A stretch of DNA of 26,984 bases, from positions 1-26,984 of the forward strand of contig JAOPYU010000286.1 of assembly GCA_025964455.1 (NCBI GenBank), read 5' to 3'. Positions 1 through 7,086 of this stretch are shown here, one piece after another. Below the pieces are notes generated by a model. The model saw only the letters and a list, made by a program, of their open reading frames with translations. It did no database searches and was not told where the DNA came from. Position numbers and translations under genes: made by a program. The DNA is from Thermoleophilia bacterium. Its GTDB lineage: Bacteria > Actinomycetota > Thermoleophilia > Gaiellales > SKUG01. Positions within the stretch are counted from its first letter, which is position 1. Each line of letters begins with the position of its first letter.

Positions 1-2196
1 CGTCGCCTGCGCCGCGGGCGCGAGCTCCACCGGCGAGTACTCGGGCGCGGCCGCCGGCGTCGGCGCCGCTGCGATCGCCGCCGCCACGTCCACGTGGCCC
101 TCGCCGAGCGCCATGCCGTTCGCGTCCACGATCGGCGGCTCGATGACTCGGCCGTACTGCTGCATCACCTGGACGAACACGCCCTGCTCGATGAGCGCGA
201 CCATCGTGTCGACCACCTGCGGGTCGAACTGCCGTCCCGCCCCGCCGCGCAGCTCGTGCACGGCCTGGGCCTGGCCGAGCGCGCGTCGGTAGACCCGGTC
301 GCTCGTCATGCTCTCGAACGCATCGGCCACCAGCACGATGCGGCTGCCGATCGGAATTTCGTGACCGCTCAGCCCGACCGGATAGCCGGTACCATCGAAG
401 TGCTCGTGGTGGTGGCGCGTCCAGGTCGCGACCGGCTCCATCTCGGCCGCCTCGAGGATGCGGTAGCTGAACTCCGGATGCATGCGCAGCTGCACCCACT
501 CGTCGTGCGTGAGCTGCGAGCCCTTGAGCAGGATCTCGTCGGCGATGCCGATCTTGCCGACGTCGTGGAGCAGGCCCGCCCGGTACACGAGCTTCACCGT
601 CGGCTCGTCCAGCTGCATGGCCCGCGCGATCGTCGCCGCGTAGATCGCCACGAGCTCGGAGTGGTTGCGCGTGTAGGGATCCTTCTGGTCCACGGCGCTC
701 ACGAGCGTGGTGGCGGTGGTCAGCATCGCGTCGCGCGAACGCTGCTTGGAGCGCTCCTCGCTGTCCATGCTCGTGACCTTCGTGGGGTCGTAGATGACCG
801 TGCACGCCTTGCCCGCCATCTTGGCGGTGTAGGCGGCCTCGTCCGCGCGCTGGAACAGGTCCGACTGGGTCTGTGCGTGGACCGGCCACGTCGTGATGCC
901 GCCCGAGAACGAGAGGCGCTCGCCGTTGGGACCGTGCGGCAGCAGGAACTCGGCGATGCGGTCCATGACCATCTTCGCCTCCTCCGCATCGGCCTCGGGG
1001 AAGATGATGCCGAACTCCTCGCCGCCGAGCCTGCACGCGAGGTCATAGGGGCGCAGGTTGTCGGCGATCACCTTCGTGGCGCGACGCAGGACGGCGTCGC
1101 CCTCGCTGTGGCCGAAGCGGTCGTTGACCTGCTTGAAGTTGTCGAGGTCGATGCTCGCGATCGAGACCTGCCCGCCCGAACGACGGCAGCGCTCGATCTC
1201 GGCGCTCAGGCTGTCCTGGAAGTAGCGGTGGTTGCGCAGTCCCGTCAGCGGATCGCGCGTGGCGCGCTCCTGCTCCTGCTGGAGCGCGATGTGCAGCTGT
1301 TCCTGCGCGGTGCGCAGGTCGAGCGTCTGGCGCTGCATGGCCATCGCCATGTGGTTGAAGTCCGCGATCAGGTCGCCGATCTCGTCCGTACGCACCGCAA
1401 GTCGCTCGTCCGCGCGCGCGTCGAGGTCACCCGTCGCCAGGCGGTGGGAGACGTGGCGCAGGTGCTCGATGCGCTTCATGAGGCGCGCCGGGATGATCGT
1501 CGCGAGGATCGCCGCGAGGATGATCGATCCCGCCATCACCGCGAGCAGCAGCCCGGTCGAGCTCGCGATCGCCCGCTTGATCGATCCCTGCGCCTCGAGG
1601 CCGCGCGCCGAGATCTTCGCGGCGAGCTCCTGCGCAGGGCGATCCACCTGGGTCGCAAGCGTCTTGTCGAGGTCCGTGACGGCAGCCGTCTCGTTCGACG
1701 TCATCTTCCCCTGGAACGACGTCTTGGCCTCGGCCGCGCGTGCCGCGATGAGCGACCACTGCTGCGCCTCGTCGGCCGGGAGCCGCTCGCCGGCTTCGAG
1801 CCCGCCCTCGCACTTGTCGGGGCTCGAGATGCAGCGGGCGGCCTCAAGGGCCTCCTGCAGCGTCTTGGTGAGGTTGCCGCGGACGAGGGCATTGTCCTTG
1901 GTGCGCTGGTCGCGCGCGGATGCCCGCACGTCGGCGATCCGCCGCTGGAACGTGGCGACGTTCTGCAGGGTCACGGTCGACCTGGTCGCCTGGTCCGAGG
2001 CGTTGGCGATCTTCTGGAACGATACGAACGTGACCGGGAGTGCCAGGGCCACGACGAGGATGACCGCGAAAAAGGCAAGCGTCAGCTTCCGGGTGATCCC
2101 CGGCGTCCTGAGCGTGGTTGCGAGTGCGAGTTTTGGCACGGGTGCGGCGCGCGCGGAATTGGATGCGATCCGCGCGCTCACCCCGCGCATCGGCAT
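1..2196 (-). CDS. Membrane GGDEF plus HD-GYP cyclic di-GMP turnover protein (3' end outside window)
   Basis: The open frame runs 732 codons from ATG 2196 to the window edge without a stop. Start choice: AAGGAG lies 10 nt upstream and an in-frame TGA directly precedes the ATG. Read from the sequence: membrane segment about residues 38-60, an extracytoplasmic helical region to about 210, a second membrane segment about 213-236, HAMP about 237-290, then GGDEF about 310-470 with active-site GGEEF at 391-395. An RxxD inhibitory site (R382-D385) sits exactly five residues before it. HD-GYP follows, with HDVGKIG from H544 and HHEHFDGTGYP from about 596. The tail after 680 is Ala/Pro rich. From family knowledge, the GGDEF half makes c-di-GMP from two GTP with product inhibition, and HD-GYP hydrolyses it; both look intact. 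It is divergent from meaB. The ligand of the outer domain is unknown, and which activity dominates cannot be read from sequence. Confidence 0.95.
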   Translation of the reverse strand, partial: MPMRGVSARIASNSARAAPVPKLALATTLRTPGITRKLTLAFFAVILVVALALPVTFVSFQKIANASDQATRSTVTLQNVATFQRRIADVRASARDQRTKDNALVRGNLTKTLQEALEAARCISSPDKCEGGLEAGERLPADEAQQWSLIAARAAEAKTSFQGKMTSNETAAVTDLDKTLATQVDRPAQELAAKISARGLEAQGSIKRAIASSTGLLLAVMAGSIILAAILATIIPARLMKRIEHLRHVSHRLATGDLDARADERLAVRTDEIGDLIADFNHMAMAMQRQTLDLRTAQEQLHIALQQEQERATRDPLTGLRNHRYFQDSLSAEIERCRRSGGQVSIASIDLDNFKQVNDRFGHSEGDAVLRRATKVIADNLRPYDLACRLGGEEFGIIFPEADAEEAKMVMDRIAEFLLPHGPNGERLSFSGGITTWPVHAQTQSDLFQRADEAAYTAKMAGKACTVIYDPTKVTSMDSEERSKQRSRDAMLTTATTLVSAVDQKDPYTRNHSELVAIYAATIARAMQLDEPTVKLVYRAGLLHDVGKIGIADEILLKGSQLTHDEWVQLRMHPEFSYRILEAAEMEPVATWTRHHHEHFDGTGYPVGLSGHEIPIGSRIVLVADAFESMTSDRVYRRALGQAQAVHELRGGAGRQFDPQVVDTMVALIEQGVFVQVMQQYGRVIEPPIVDANGMALGEGHVDVAAAIAAAPTPAAAPEYSPVELAPAAQAT

Positions 2197-2297
2197 TCAC
2201 GGGTCGCTCCTTGAGGGAACGCATCGCCGTCGAAGCAGCCGCGCCTCGCCGGCGGCTGCCAAGGGCCGCGAACCGTCGTGATACCGTCCCGGGAACG

Positions 2298-3317
2298 ATG
2301 GACGAGGCAGGATCCACACCGTCGCCGAACGACGCCTCGCAGGTGCGTTCCGGCATGCGCCTTCCGACCGACGCGGCGACGCTCGCCACGCGGCTTCGCG
2401 ACGGCGATCGACGCGCCCTGGCCCGCGCGATCTCGCTGGCCGAGAACGGCGACCCGGTCGGGCACGAACTGGTGCGCGACCTGTATCCGGCGACCGGTGA
2501 CGCACGGCTCCTCGGCATCACGGGGCCACCCGGCGTCGGCAAGAGCAGCCTCGTCGGCGCGCTCGTGGCCGCCGCACGGAGCGAGCGACCGGACGAGCAC
2601 GTCGGCATCGTGAGCGTCGACCCGTCGAGCCCCTTCACGCACGGGGCGCTGCTCGGCGACCGCATCCGCCTCGCCGACCACTTCCTCGACCGCGGCGTGT
2701 TCATCCGCTCGATGGGCACCCGCGGGCACCTGGGTGGATTGGCGGAGGCATCCCTGCAGGCTGCACTGCTCATGGATGCCTGGGGCGCGAGCGAGATCTT
2801 CCTGGAGACCGTGGGCGTCGGTCAGAGCGAGATCGAGATCGCGCGCATCGCCGACACGATCGTGCTCGTACTCATGCCCGGCTCGGGCGACGCCGTCCAG
2901 GCCCTCAAGGCCGGGATCATGGAGATCCCCGACATCATCGTCATCAACAAGGCCGATCACCCGATGGCGCGGACCCTCCACGCCCAGGTGCGGTCGATCC
3001 TCACCCTCGAGCGCACGGACTGGGTGCCGCCGATCGTCGAGACCGAGGCAGTTCGCGGCGAGGGCATCGACACGCTCTGGAAGCGCATCTTCGAACACCG
3101 CGAGTTCCTCGCCCAGGAGGGCCGCTTCGAAGCGCGTCGCCGCGCGAACCTCGAGAGCGAGGTATACACGCTCGCCTCGGCGCGCGCCCTGCGCCGCCTC
3201 CAGGCGCGCGTGAACGAGGACCCCCGGCTGCGCCAGCTGCTCGACGGCATGCACCGCCGCGAGCTGGACCCGCTCACGACCACGATGCGCCTGTTCGAGG
3301 AGGTCTTCGAGCGATGA
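2298..3317 (+). CDS. meaB: MeaB/ArgK-type G3E GTPase, methylmalonyl-CoA mutase chaperone
   Basis: A 339-residue P-loop GTPase. Visible motifs are Walker A GPPGVGKSS (76-84), the switch segment GVGQSE (173-178) and the guanine-specificity motif NKAD (217-220). The C-terminal helical part after about 280 fits the MeaB dimerisation arm, and the length is typical. MeaB-family proteins gate cofactor loading of, and protect, adenosylcobalamin-dependent methylmalonyl-CoA mutase. No mutase gene is in this window, so the partner is inferred from family only. The start is the ATG at 2298, the first in frame after the divergent gene. It has no convincing Shine-Dalgarno, but TACCGT at 2282-2287 could be a -10 giving a near-leaderless message. 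ATG 2355, behind AGGTGCG, is an alternative start. The stop overlaps the next gene by ATGA, so translation of the two is probably coupled. Confidence 0.93.
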   Translation: MDEAGSTPSPNDASQVRSGMRLPTDAATLATRLRDGDRRALARAISLAENGDPVGHELVRDLYPATGDARLLGITGPPGVGKSSLVGALVAAARSERPDEHVGIVSVDPSSPFTHGALLGDRIRLADHFLDRGVFIRSMGTRGHLGGLAEASLQAALLMDAWGASEIFLETVGVGQSEIEIARIADTIVLVLMPGSGDAVQALKAGIMEIPDIIVINKADHPMARTLHAQVRSILTLERTDWVPPIVETEAVRGEGIDTLWKRIFEHREFLAQEGRFEARRRANLESEVYTLASARALRRLQARVNEDPRLRQLLDGMHRRELDPLTTTMRLFEEVFER

Positions 3318-4549
3318 CCGATGCCACGCACGCACCCGCGCTCGTCTCGCTCGAGGACATCGAGGCGGCACGTGAGCGCATCCGTGGACACGTCCGTGTC
3401 ACGCCGATGCTGCGCAAGGATACGCTCGGCCCGCTCGTCGGCCACGCCGTGGCGCTCAAGTGCGAGCACCTGCAGCGCACCGGCTCCTTCAAGCTGCGCG
3501 GTGCGCTCAACCTGGTCTCCCAGCTGAGCGATGCTGAGCGCGCGATGGGCGTCGTCGCCGCCAGCGCGGGCAACCACGCACAGGGCGTCGCCGTCGCCGC
3601 GGCCGAGTTCGGCGTCGCCGCGACGATCTTCATGCCCGAGGACGCATCCCTGTCGAAGGTGGAGGCGACCCGCAACTATGGCGCGACGGTCCGGCTGGAG
3701 GGCCGCAACCTGAGCGAGACGCTGCAGGCCGCGCACGAGTTCGCTGCCGAGTGTGGCGCGCAGTTCATGCATCCGTTCGACGACGACCGGATCATCGCCG
3801 GCCAGGGCACGCTCGGCCTCGAGCTCGTCGAGCAGATGCCCGACGTTACGACCGTCGTCGTCCCGGTCGGCGGCGGCGGGCTCGCCGCAGGGGTCGCCGT
3901 CGCGATCCGCGCGCTGCGCCCCGACTGCCGCATCGTCGCCGTCCAGGCCGCCGCCTTCCCGTCGCTGCGCCTGTCGCTCGCCGCCGGCGCGCCCACGGAC
4001 GTCGAGGCGCTCCCGACCATCGCGGACGGCATCGCCGTCAAGCAGCTCGGCGTCCGCACCTTCCCGCTCCTGCGCGACCTGGTCGACGACGTCGTCGAGG
4101 TGGAGGAGGAGGAGCTCTCCACCGCCATCCTGTGGGGGATGGAGCGCGCCAAGCAGGTGCTGGAAGGCGCCGGGGCCGCTGCCCTCGCCGCACTGCTCGC
4201 GGGCAAGGTCGATGCGACCGGCCCCACGGCCCTGGTCGTCGCGGGTGGCAACATCGATCCCGCGAGCATCGTCCCTGTGATCCGGCACGGCCTGACCGCG
4301 GTCGGGCGGTTCCTGTACCTCGGCACGATCATCCCCGACCGCCCCGGCGAGCTCTCGCGCCTGCTCGCGCTCCTCGCCCACCTTCGCGTCAACATCCTCG
4401 GTGTCGAGCACCACCGCGAGGGAGTCCACATGCGCATCGGGCAGACCCGGGTCGACATGACCCTGCAGACGCGCAACGCCGAGCACGTCGCCGAGGTCCG
4501 CGCTGCGCTTGAATCGGCCGGCTACCCGGTGATCGCCGAATCCCACTGA
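3314..4549 (+). CDS. ilvA: Threonine dehydratase (PLP fold type II with C-terminal ACT domain)
   Basis: A 411-residue PLP enzyme that deaminates threonine (often serine too) to 2-oxobutyrate and ammonia. The Schiff-base lysine is K60 in SFKLRGA. The phosphate-binding glycine loop GGGGL is at 186-190, and SAGNHAQG lies at about 84-91. Residues from about 335 to the end form one ACT-like regulatory domain. One ACT domain and about 400 residues fit the TdcB/short IlvA group rather than the 500-residue biosynthetic enzymes with two, so a catabolic role is as likely as isoleucine synthesis; ilvA is used as the generic symbol. The start ATG lies in the 4-bp overlap with meaB. The pairing makes metabolic sense: 2-oxobutyrate goes to propionyl-CoA and methylmalonyl-CoA, the mutase pathway served by MeaB. 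That link is inference. Confidence 0.93.
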   Translation: MTDATHAPALVSLEDIEAARERIRGHVRVTPMLRKDTLGPLVGHAVALKCEHLQRTGSFKLRGALNLVSQLSDAERAMGVVAASAGNHAQGVAVAAAEFGVAATIFMPEDASLSKVEATRNYGATVRLEGRNLSETLQAAHEFAAECGAQFMHPFDDDRIIAGQGTLGLELVEQMPDVTTVVVPVGGGGLAAGVAVAIRALRPDCRIVAVQAAAFPSLRLSLAAGAPTDVEALPTIADGIAVKQLGVRTFPLLRDLVDDVVEVEEEELSTAILWGMERAKQVLEGAGAAALAALLAGKVDATGPTALVVAGGNIDPASIVPVIRHGLTAVGRFLYLGTIIPDRPGELSRLLALLAHLRVNILGVEHHREGVHMRIGQTRVDMTLQTRNAEHVAEVRAALESAGYPVIAESH

Positions 4550-4560
4550 CCCAGCTCGCG

Positions 4561-4581
4561 GCGGCCGGCTGCTGCGGCCGC
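4561..4581 (+). terminator. GC-rich hairpin after the threonine dehydratase
   Basis: A perfect 7-bp stem GCGGCCG/CGGCCGC with a 7-nt loop, starting 11 nt after the stop codon. There is no T tract, so it may be a weak or factor-assisted terminator. The rest of the 131-nt gap to the next gene shows no clear promoter box. Confidence 0.4.
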
Positions 4582-4680
4582 GCCGGTGGCCGCTTCGGTC
4601 CACGTCACCTCCGTCCCGCGTGACGCTGGAGGCGGCGGCATGGTTCGATGCACGACGTACCCCTCCCTAGGAGCGTTCCC

Positions 4681-5199
4681 GTGCAGCTTTCCAACGTGCA
4701 GCCCCGCGCCATCCCGAACATGCCGACCGCGTCGCCCGCCGGCTCCACGCCGGTCGCCGACCCGCGTGCCGGTGGTGGCGTGCAGGGCATCATCGGTGAC
4801 CTGATCCGCTCCTCGACCGCCGGCTACCAGCAGGCGACCAAGCTCGCCGCGGTGCAGGTCGACAAGGGCGCCATCCACCCCTTCGAGACGATCTCCACGG
4901 CGACCGGCCTGCTCAAGGAGAAGACCGCCAACATCAAGGGCGTCAACAAGGCGACCGGCCTGCTCCACACGATCGGCGGCTTCGCGCTGCTCATCATGAC
5001 CGCGAACGCCAGCTCGACCATGCGCTCGCCCGGCGACACCGCGGTCGACCTCGGCAACCGCCTCGCCGACATCATCGACGGCAAGGACACCGCGCAGGGC
5101 TGGGCCCTCGGCTGGGGCCTGCGCTCACCCGGCAGCGACGAGGAAGCTCCTGAGGAGAGCGGCATCGGCTCCGCCCTCGGCTCGCTCGGCATGAAGTAA
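4681..5199 (+). CDS. Unknown protein, 172 residues
   Basis: I do not recognise a family. The GTG at 4681 is chosen because AGGAG (4669-4673) lies 7 nt upstream. An in-frame ATG at 4648 would add 11 residues but has poorer ribosome-binding context. The N-terminal 40 residues are Pro/Ala/Gly rich and probably disordered. The middle holds an amphipathic helix-rich part (GVQGIIGDLIRSSTAGYQQA, then a Lys-rich stretch). One moderately hydrophobic segment, about 100-115 (TIGGFALLIMTANASS), could insert in a membrane or pack in a bundle. The tail is acidic (DEEAPEES) and ends Gly-rich. There is no signal peptide or cysteine pair. Codon use matches the neighbours, so it is very likely a real gene. It stands alone between a candidate terminator and a convergent hairpin. 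It resembles the unknown proteins at 11900 and 21117 in Gly/Ala bias, but I see no alignable homology. Confidence 0.75.
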   Translation: MQLSNVQPRAIPNMPTASPAGSTPVADPRAGGGVQGIIGDLIRSSTAGYQQATKLAAVQVDKGAIHPFETISTATGLLKEKTANIKGVNKATGLLHTIGGFALLIMTANASSTMRSPGDTAVDLGNRLADIIDGKDTAQGWALGWGLRSPGSDEEAPEESGIGSALGSLGMK

Positions 5200-5207
5200 C
5201 CGGCAAC

Positions 5208-5224
5208 TCCGCCGGAACGGCGGA
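5208..5224. terminator. Short hairpin between convergent genes
   Basis: A perfect 7-bp inverted repeat TCCGCCG/CGGCGGA with loop GAA fills the space between the stop at 5199 and the convergent stop at 5225. It could end transcription from both sides, but there is no T tract on either strand. Confidence 0.45.
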
Positions 5225-5821
5225 TCAGCCAGCGTACGGGGCCGGCATCGTGCCGGCCTCGCGCAATTGGGCGAGCGTCTCGCACGCTGCATCGCGGCCG
5301 CTCAGGATCGGGTCGGTGATGCCCCAGTCCATGGCGACCTCGGGATCGTCCCAGCGCACGCCGAACTCGTCGCCGCCGTCGTAGTAGTTGTCGACCAGGT
5401 ACGTGAGCGTCGCGTCCTCGAGCGCCGCGAATCCGTGCGCGACGCCCGGCGGGATGTACACGCCCGCGTCGGTCGCATCGGTCAGCACGATGCCCTGGGT
5501 GACACCCTCGGTCGGGCTGCCGGGGCGAGCGTCATGCAGGCTGACCAGCAGCGTCCCCTTGAGGCACAGCCAGTAGTCGGCCTGCTTGCGGTGGAAGTGC
5601 AGCCCGCGGATCGTGCCGGCCGCGCTGTCGCTGCGGTTGCCCTGGATCATCGTGGGCCCGTCGAACCACTCGGTCCGGTAGGTCTCGGTGAACCCGCCGC
5701 GGCTGTCGCCGTGACGCGTGAGCGCCTTGATGACGACACCCTCGATGCGTGGCTCGCACGGCGCCAGGTCGTGGCGCTCGCGGACGGTTGGATCGACGGT
5801 CGGCTCGGTGGAAGTCGTCAT
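5225..5821 (-). CDS. RmlC-family dTDP-4-dehydrorhamnose 3,5-epimerase-like cupin
   Basis: A 198-residue single cupin. RmlC hallmarks are the DSRGGFTETYR segment (39-49), GLHFH with candidate catalytic H75 (73-77), the IPPGVAHGF turn (123-131), and the C-terminal NYYDGGDEFGVRWDDP region (145-160). RmlC acts in dTDP-rhamnose or related deoxysugar synthesis in the cytoplasm. Deviations from textbook RmlC: Q after GLHF is H77, the usual DLR strand motif is replaced by HDAR (96-99), and the Lys that normally precedes the conserved Tyr region is not evident. The exact substrate or epimerised carbons are therefore uncertain; a nucleotide-sugar epimerase or ketoisomerase variant is possible. No other rml gene is nearby. 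The start lies 12 nt after the stop of the acyl-CoA dehydrogenase, so the two are probably co-transcribed although functionally unrelated. Confidence 0.85.
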   Translation of the reverse strand: MTTSTEPTVDPTVRERHDLAPCEPRIEGVVIKALTRHGDSRGGFTETYRTEWFDGPTMIQGNRSDSAAGTIRGLHFHRKQADYWLCLKGTLLVSLHDARPGSPTEGVTQGIVLTDATDAGVYIPPGVAHGFAALEDATLTYLVDNYYDGGDEFGVRWDDPEVAMDWGITDPILSGRDAACETLAQLREAGTMPAPYAG

Positions 5822-5833
5822 GCTGGATGCGCC

Positions 5834-7015
5834 TTAGTTGAGCTTGATGCCGAGGCCGCGGGCGATGACCATCTGCTGGACCTCGTTCGTACCCTCACCG
5901 ATCTCGAGGATCTTCGCGTCGCGGTAGAAGCGCGAGATCGGGAACTCGTCCATGAAGCCGTAGCCGCCGTGGATCTGCAGTGACAGGTTCGCCACCTCGC
6001 GCGCCAGGATGCCCGTCTTGAGCTTGGCGATGGCGGCGGTCTGCGTGAAGTCGAGACCCTGGTCCTTCTCCCACGCAGCCTTGTACGTGATCAGGCGCGC
6101 GGTCTCGATGTCAGCCGCCATGTCAGCCAGCTTGAAGGCCATCGCCTGGAAGCCGGCGATCGGCTTGCCGAACTGGTTGCGCTCCTTGGCGTACTTGAGC
6201 GCCTGCTCGAACGCTCCCTGCGCGAGGCCCAGGCCGAGCGACGCGACGCCGATGCGACCGCCGTCGAGGATCTTGAGGAACTGCGTGAAGCCCTTGCCCT
6301 CGGGACCGACCAGGTTCTCGGCCGGTACGCGCACGTCGTTGAAGGAGAGCGACCGCGTGTCGGAGGCGTGCCAGCCCATCTTCTTCATGGGCTCGCTGAT
6401 CTCGTAGCCGGGGGTCCCGTTCGGGATCATGATCGTGGAGATCGCCGGGCGGCCCTTCTCGTCCTCGCCCGTGACGGCGGTGACCGTCACGCCGAAGGTC
6501 ATGTCAGTTCCGGCGTTCGTGATGAAGATCTTGGAGCCGTTGATGACCCATTCGTCACCGTCGCGGCGGGCCGTGGTGCGTGCGGCGCCCGCGTCGGAGC
6601 CTGCGCCCGGCTCGGTCAGGCCGAAGGCGTGCAGCTTCTCGCCACTGGCGAGCTGCGGCAGCCAGTCCGCCTTCTGCTGGTCGCTTCCGAAGTAGTAGAT
6701 CGGCAGCGTGCCGAGGGAGTGGTGCGCGCACATCGTGATCGACACGGAGCTGTCGATGCGACCGAGCTCCTCGACCGCGATCGCGTAGCTGAGGGTGTCG
6801 GCGCCCGCGCCGCCGAACTCCTCCGGGATGGTGATGCCCATGATCCCGAGGTCGGCCATGCCCCGCACGATGTCGTAGGGGAAGCGACCTTCACGGTCGA
6901 GCTCCTCGGCCTGCGGCGCGACGACCTGCTCGGCGAAGTCGCGCACGGTCGAGCGCAGCAGCTGGTGCTCGTCCGACAGCTGGAACGAGAGCGGCGACTG
7001 GGTGGCGGTGGTCAT
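5834..7015 (-). CDS. Acyl-CoA dehydrogenase (short/branched-chain type)
   Basis: A 393-residue FAD enzyme catalysing alpha,beta-dehydrogenation of an acyl-CoA and passing electrons to ETF. The family order is complete: N-terminal helical domain, the FAD-binding segment AFGLTEPGAGSDA near 125, the middle beta domain, and the C-terminal helical domain ending in the catalytic loop EIGEGTNEVQQ near 370. The second Glu of this loop is the base position used by short-chain and 2-methyl-branched enzymes. Isovaleryl-CoA dehydrogenase has Ala there (its base lies elsewhere), so this is probably not the isovaleryl enzyme missing from the Liu cluster. The ATG at 7015 has AAAGG 9 nt upstream, and the reading frame upstream of it is non-coding in character. 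It lies downstream of pepA with its own promoter and is probably co-transcribed with the RmlC-like gene. Confidence 0.92.
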   Translation of the reverse strand: MTTATQSPLSFQLSDEHQLLRSTVRDFAEQVVAPQAEELDREGRFPYDIVRGMADLGIMGITIPEEFGGAGADTLSYAIAVEELGRIDSSVSITMCAHHSLGTLPIYYFGSDQQKADWLPQLASGEKLHAFGLTEPGAGSDAGAARTTARRDGDEWVINGSKIFITNAGTDMTFGVTVTAVTGEDEKGRPAISTIMIPNGTPGYEISEPMKKMGWHASDTRSLSFNDVRVPAENLVGPEGKGFTQFLKILDGGRIGVASLGLGLAQGAFEQALKYAKERNQFGKPIAGFQAMAFKLADMAADIETARLITYKAAWEKDQGLDFTQTAAIAKLKTGILAREVANLSLQIHGGYGFMDEFPISRFYRDAKILEIGEGTNEVQQMVIARGLGIKLN

Positions 7016-7029
7016 GGCGGGAAACCTTT

Positions 7030-7061
7030 CGAACGGGCGCAGAACGGGCCGTTCGAGCCTA
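7030..7061 (-). promoter_or_regulatory. Promoter -10 and inverted repeat before the acyl-CoA dehydrogenase
   Basis: On the minus strand TAGGCT (7061-7056) resembles the -10 boxes seen before other genes here. Just downstream, overlapping the expected transcription start, is a 7-bp inverted repeat CGAACGG/CCGTTCG (7049-7055 and 7030-7036) with a 12-nt spacer. The position suits a repressor operator, for instance of the TetR type common for fatty-acid genes, but no regulator gene is nearby. Confidence 0.45.
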
Positions 7062-7086
7062 TCGCAGGTCCACGTCCCGCGACGCG

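Noticed and set aside
94..2214. A 706-codon open frame on the plus strand opposite the GGDEF/HD-GYP gene
   Set aside because: It is a GC-rich antisense shadow with an Arg/Asp/Ala/Leu-heavy product and no motifs. The minus strand in this stretch encodes complete GGDEF and HD-GYP motifs.
2178..4603. Long minus-strand frames opposite meaB and the threonine dehydratase (about 397 and 548 codons)
   Set aside because: Compositionally they are reverse shadows of the plus-strand genes, whose catalytic motifs are intact.
5834..7015. Calling the acyl-CoA dehydrogenase isovaleryl-CoA dehydrogenase (liuA) because of the Liu cluster
   Set aside because: The catalytic loop has Glu at the short-chain position, where the isovaleryl enzyme has Ala, and the gene is 6 kb from the cluster.
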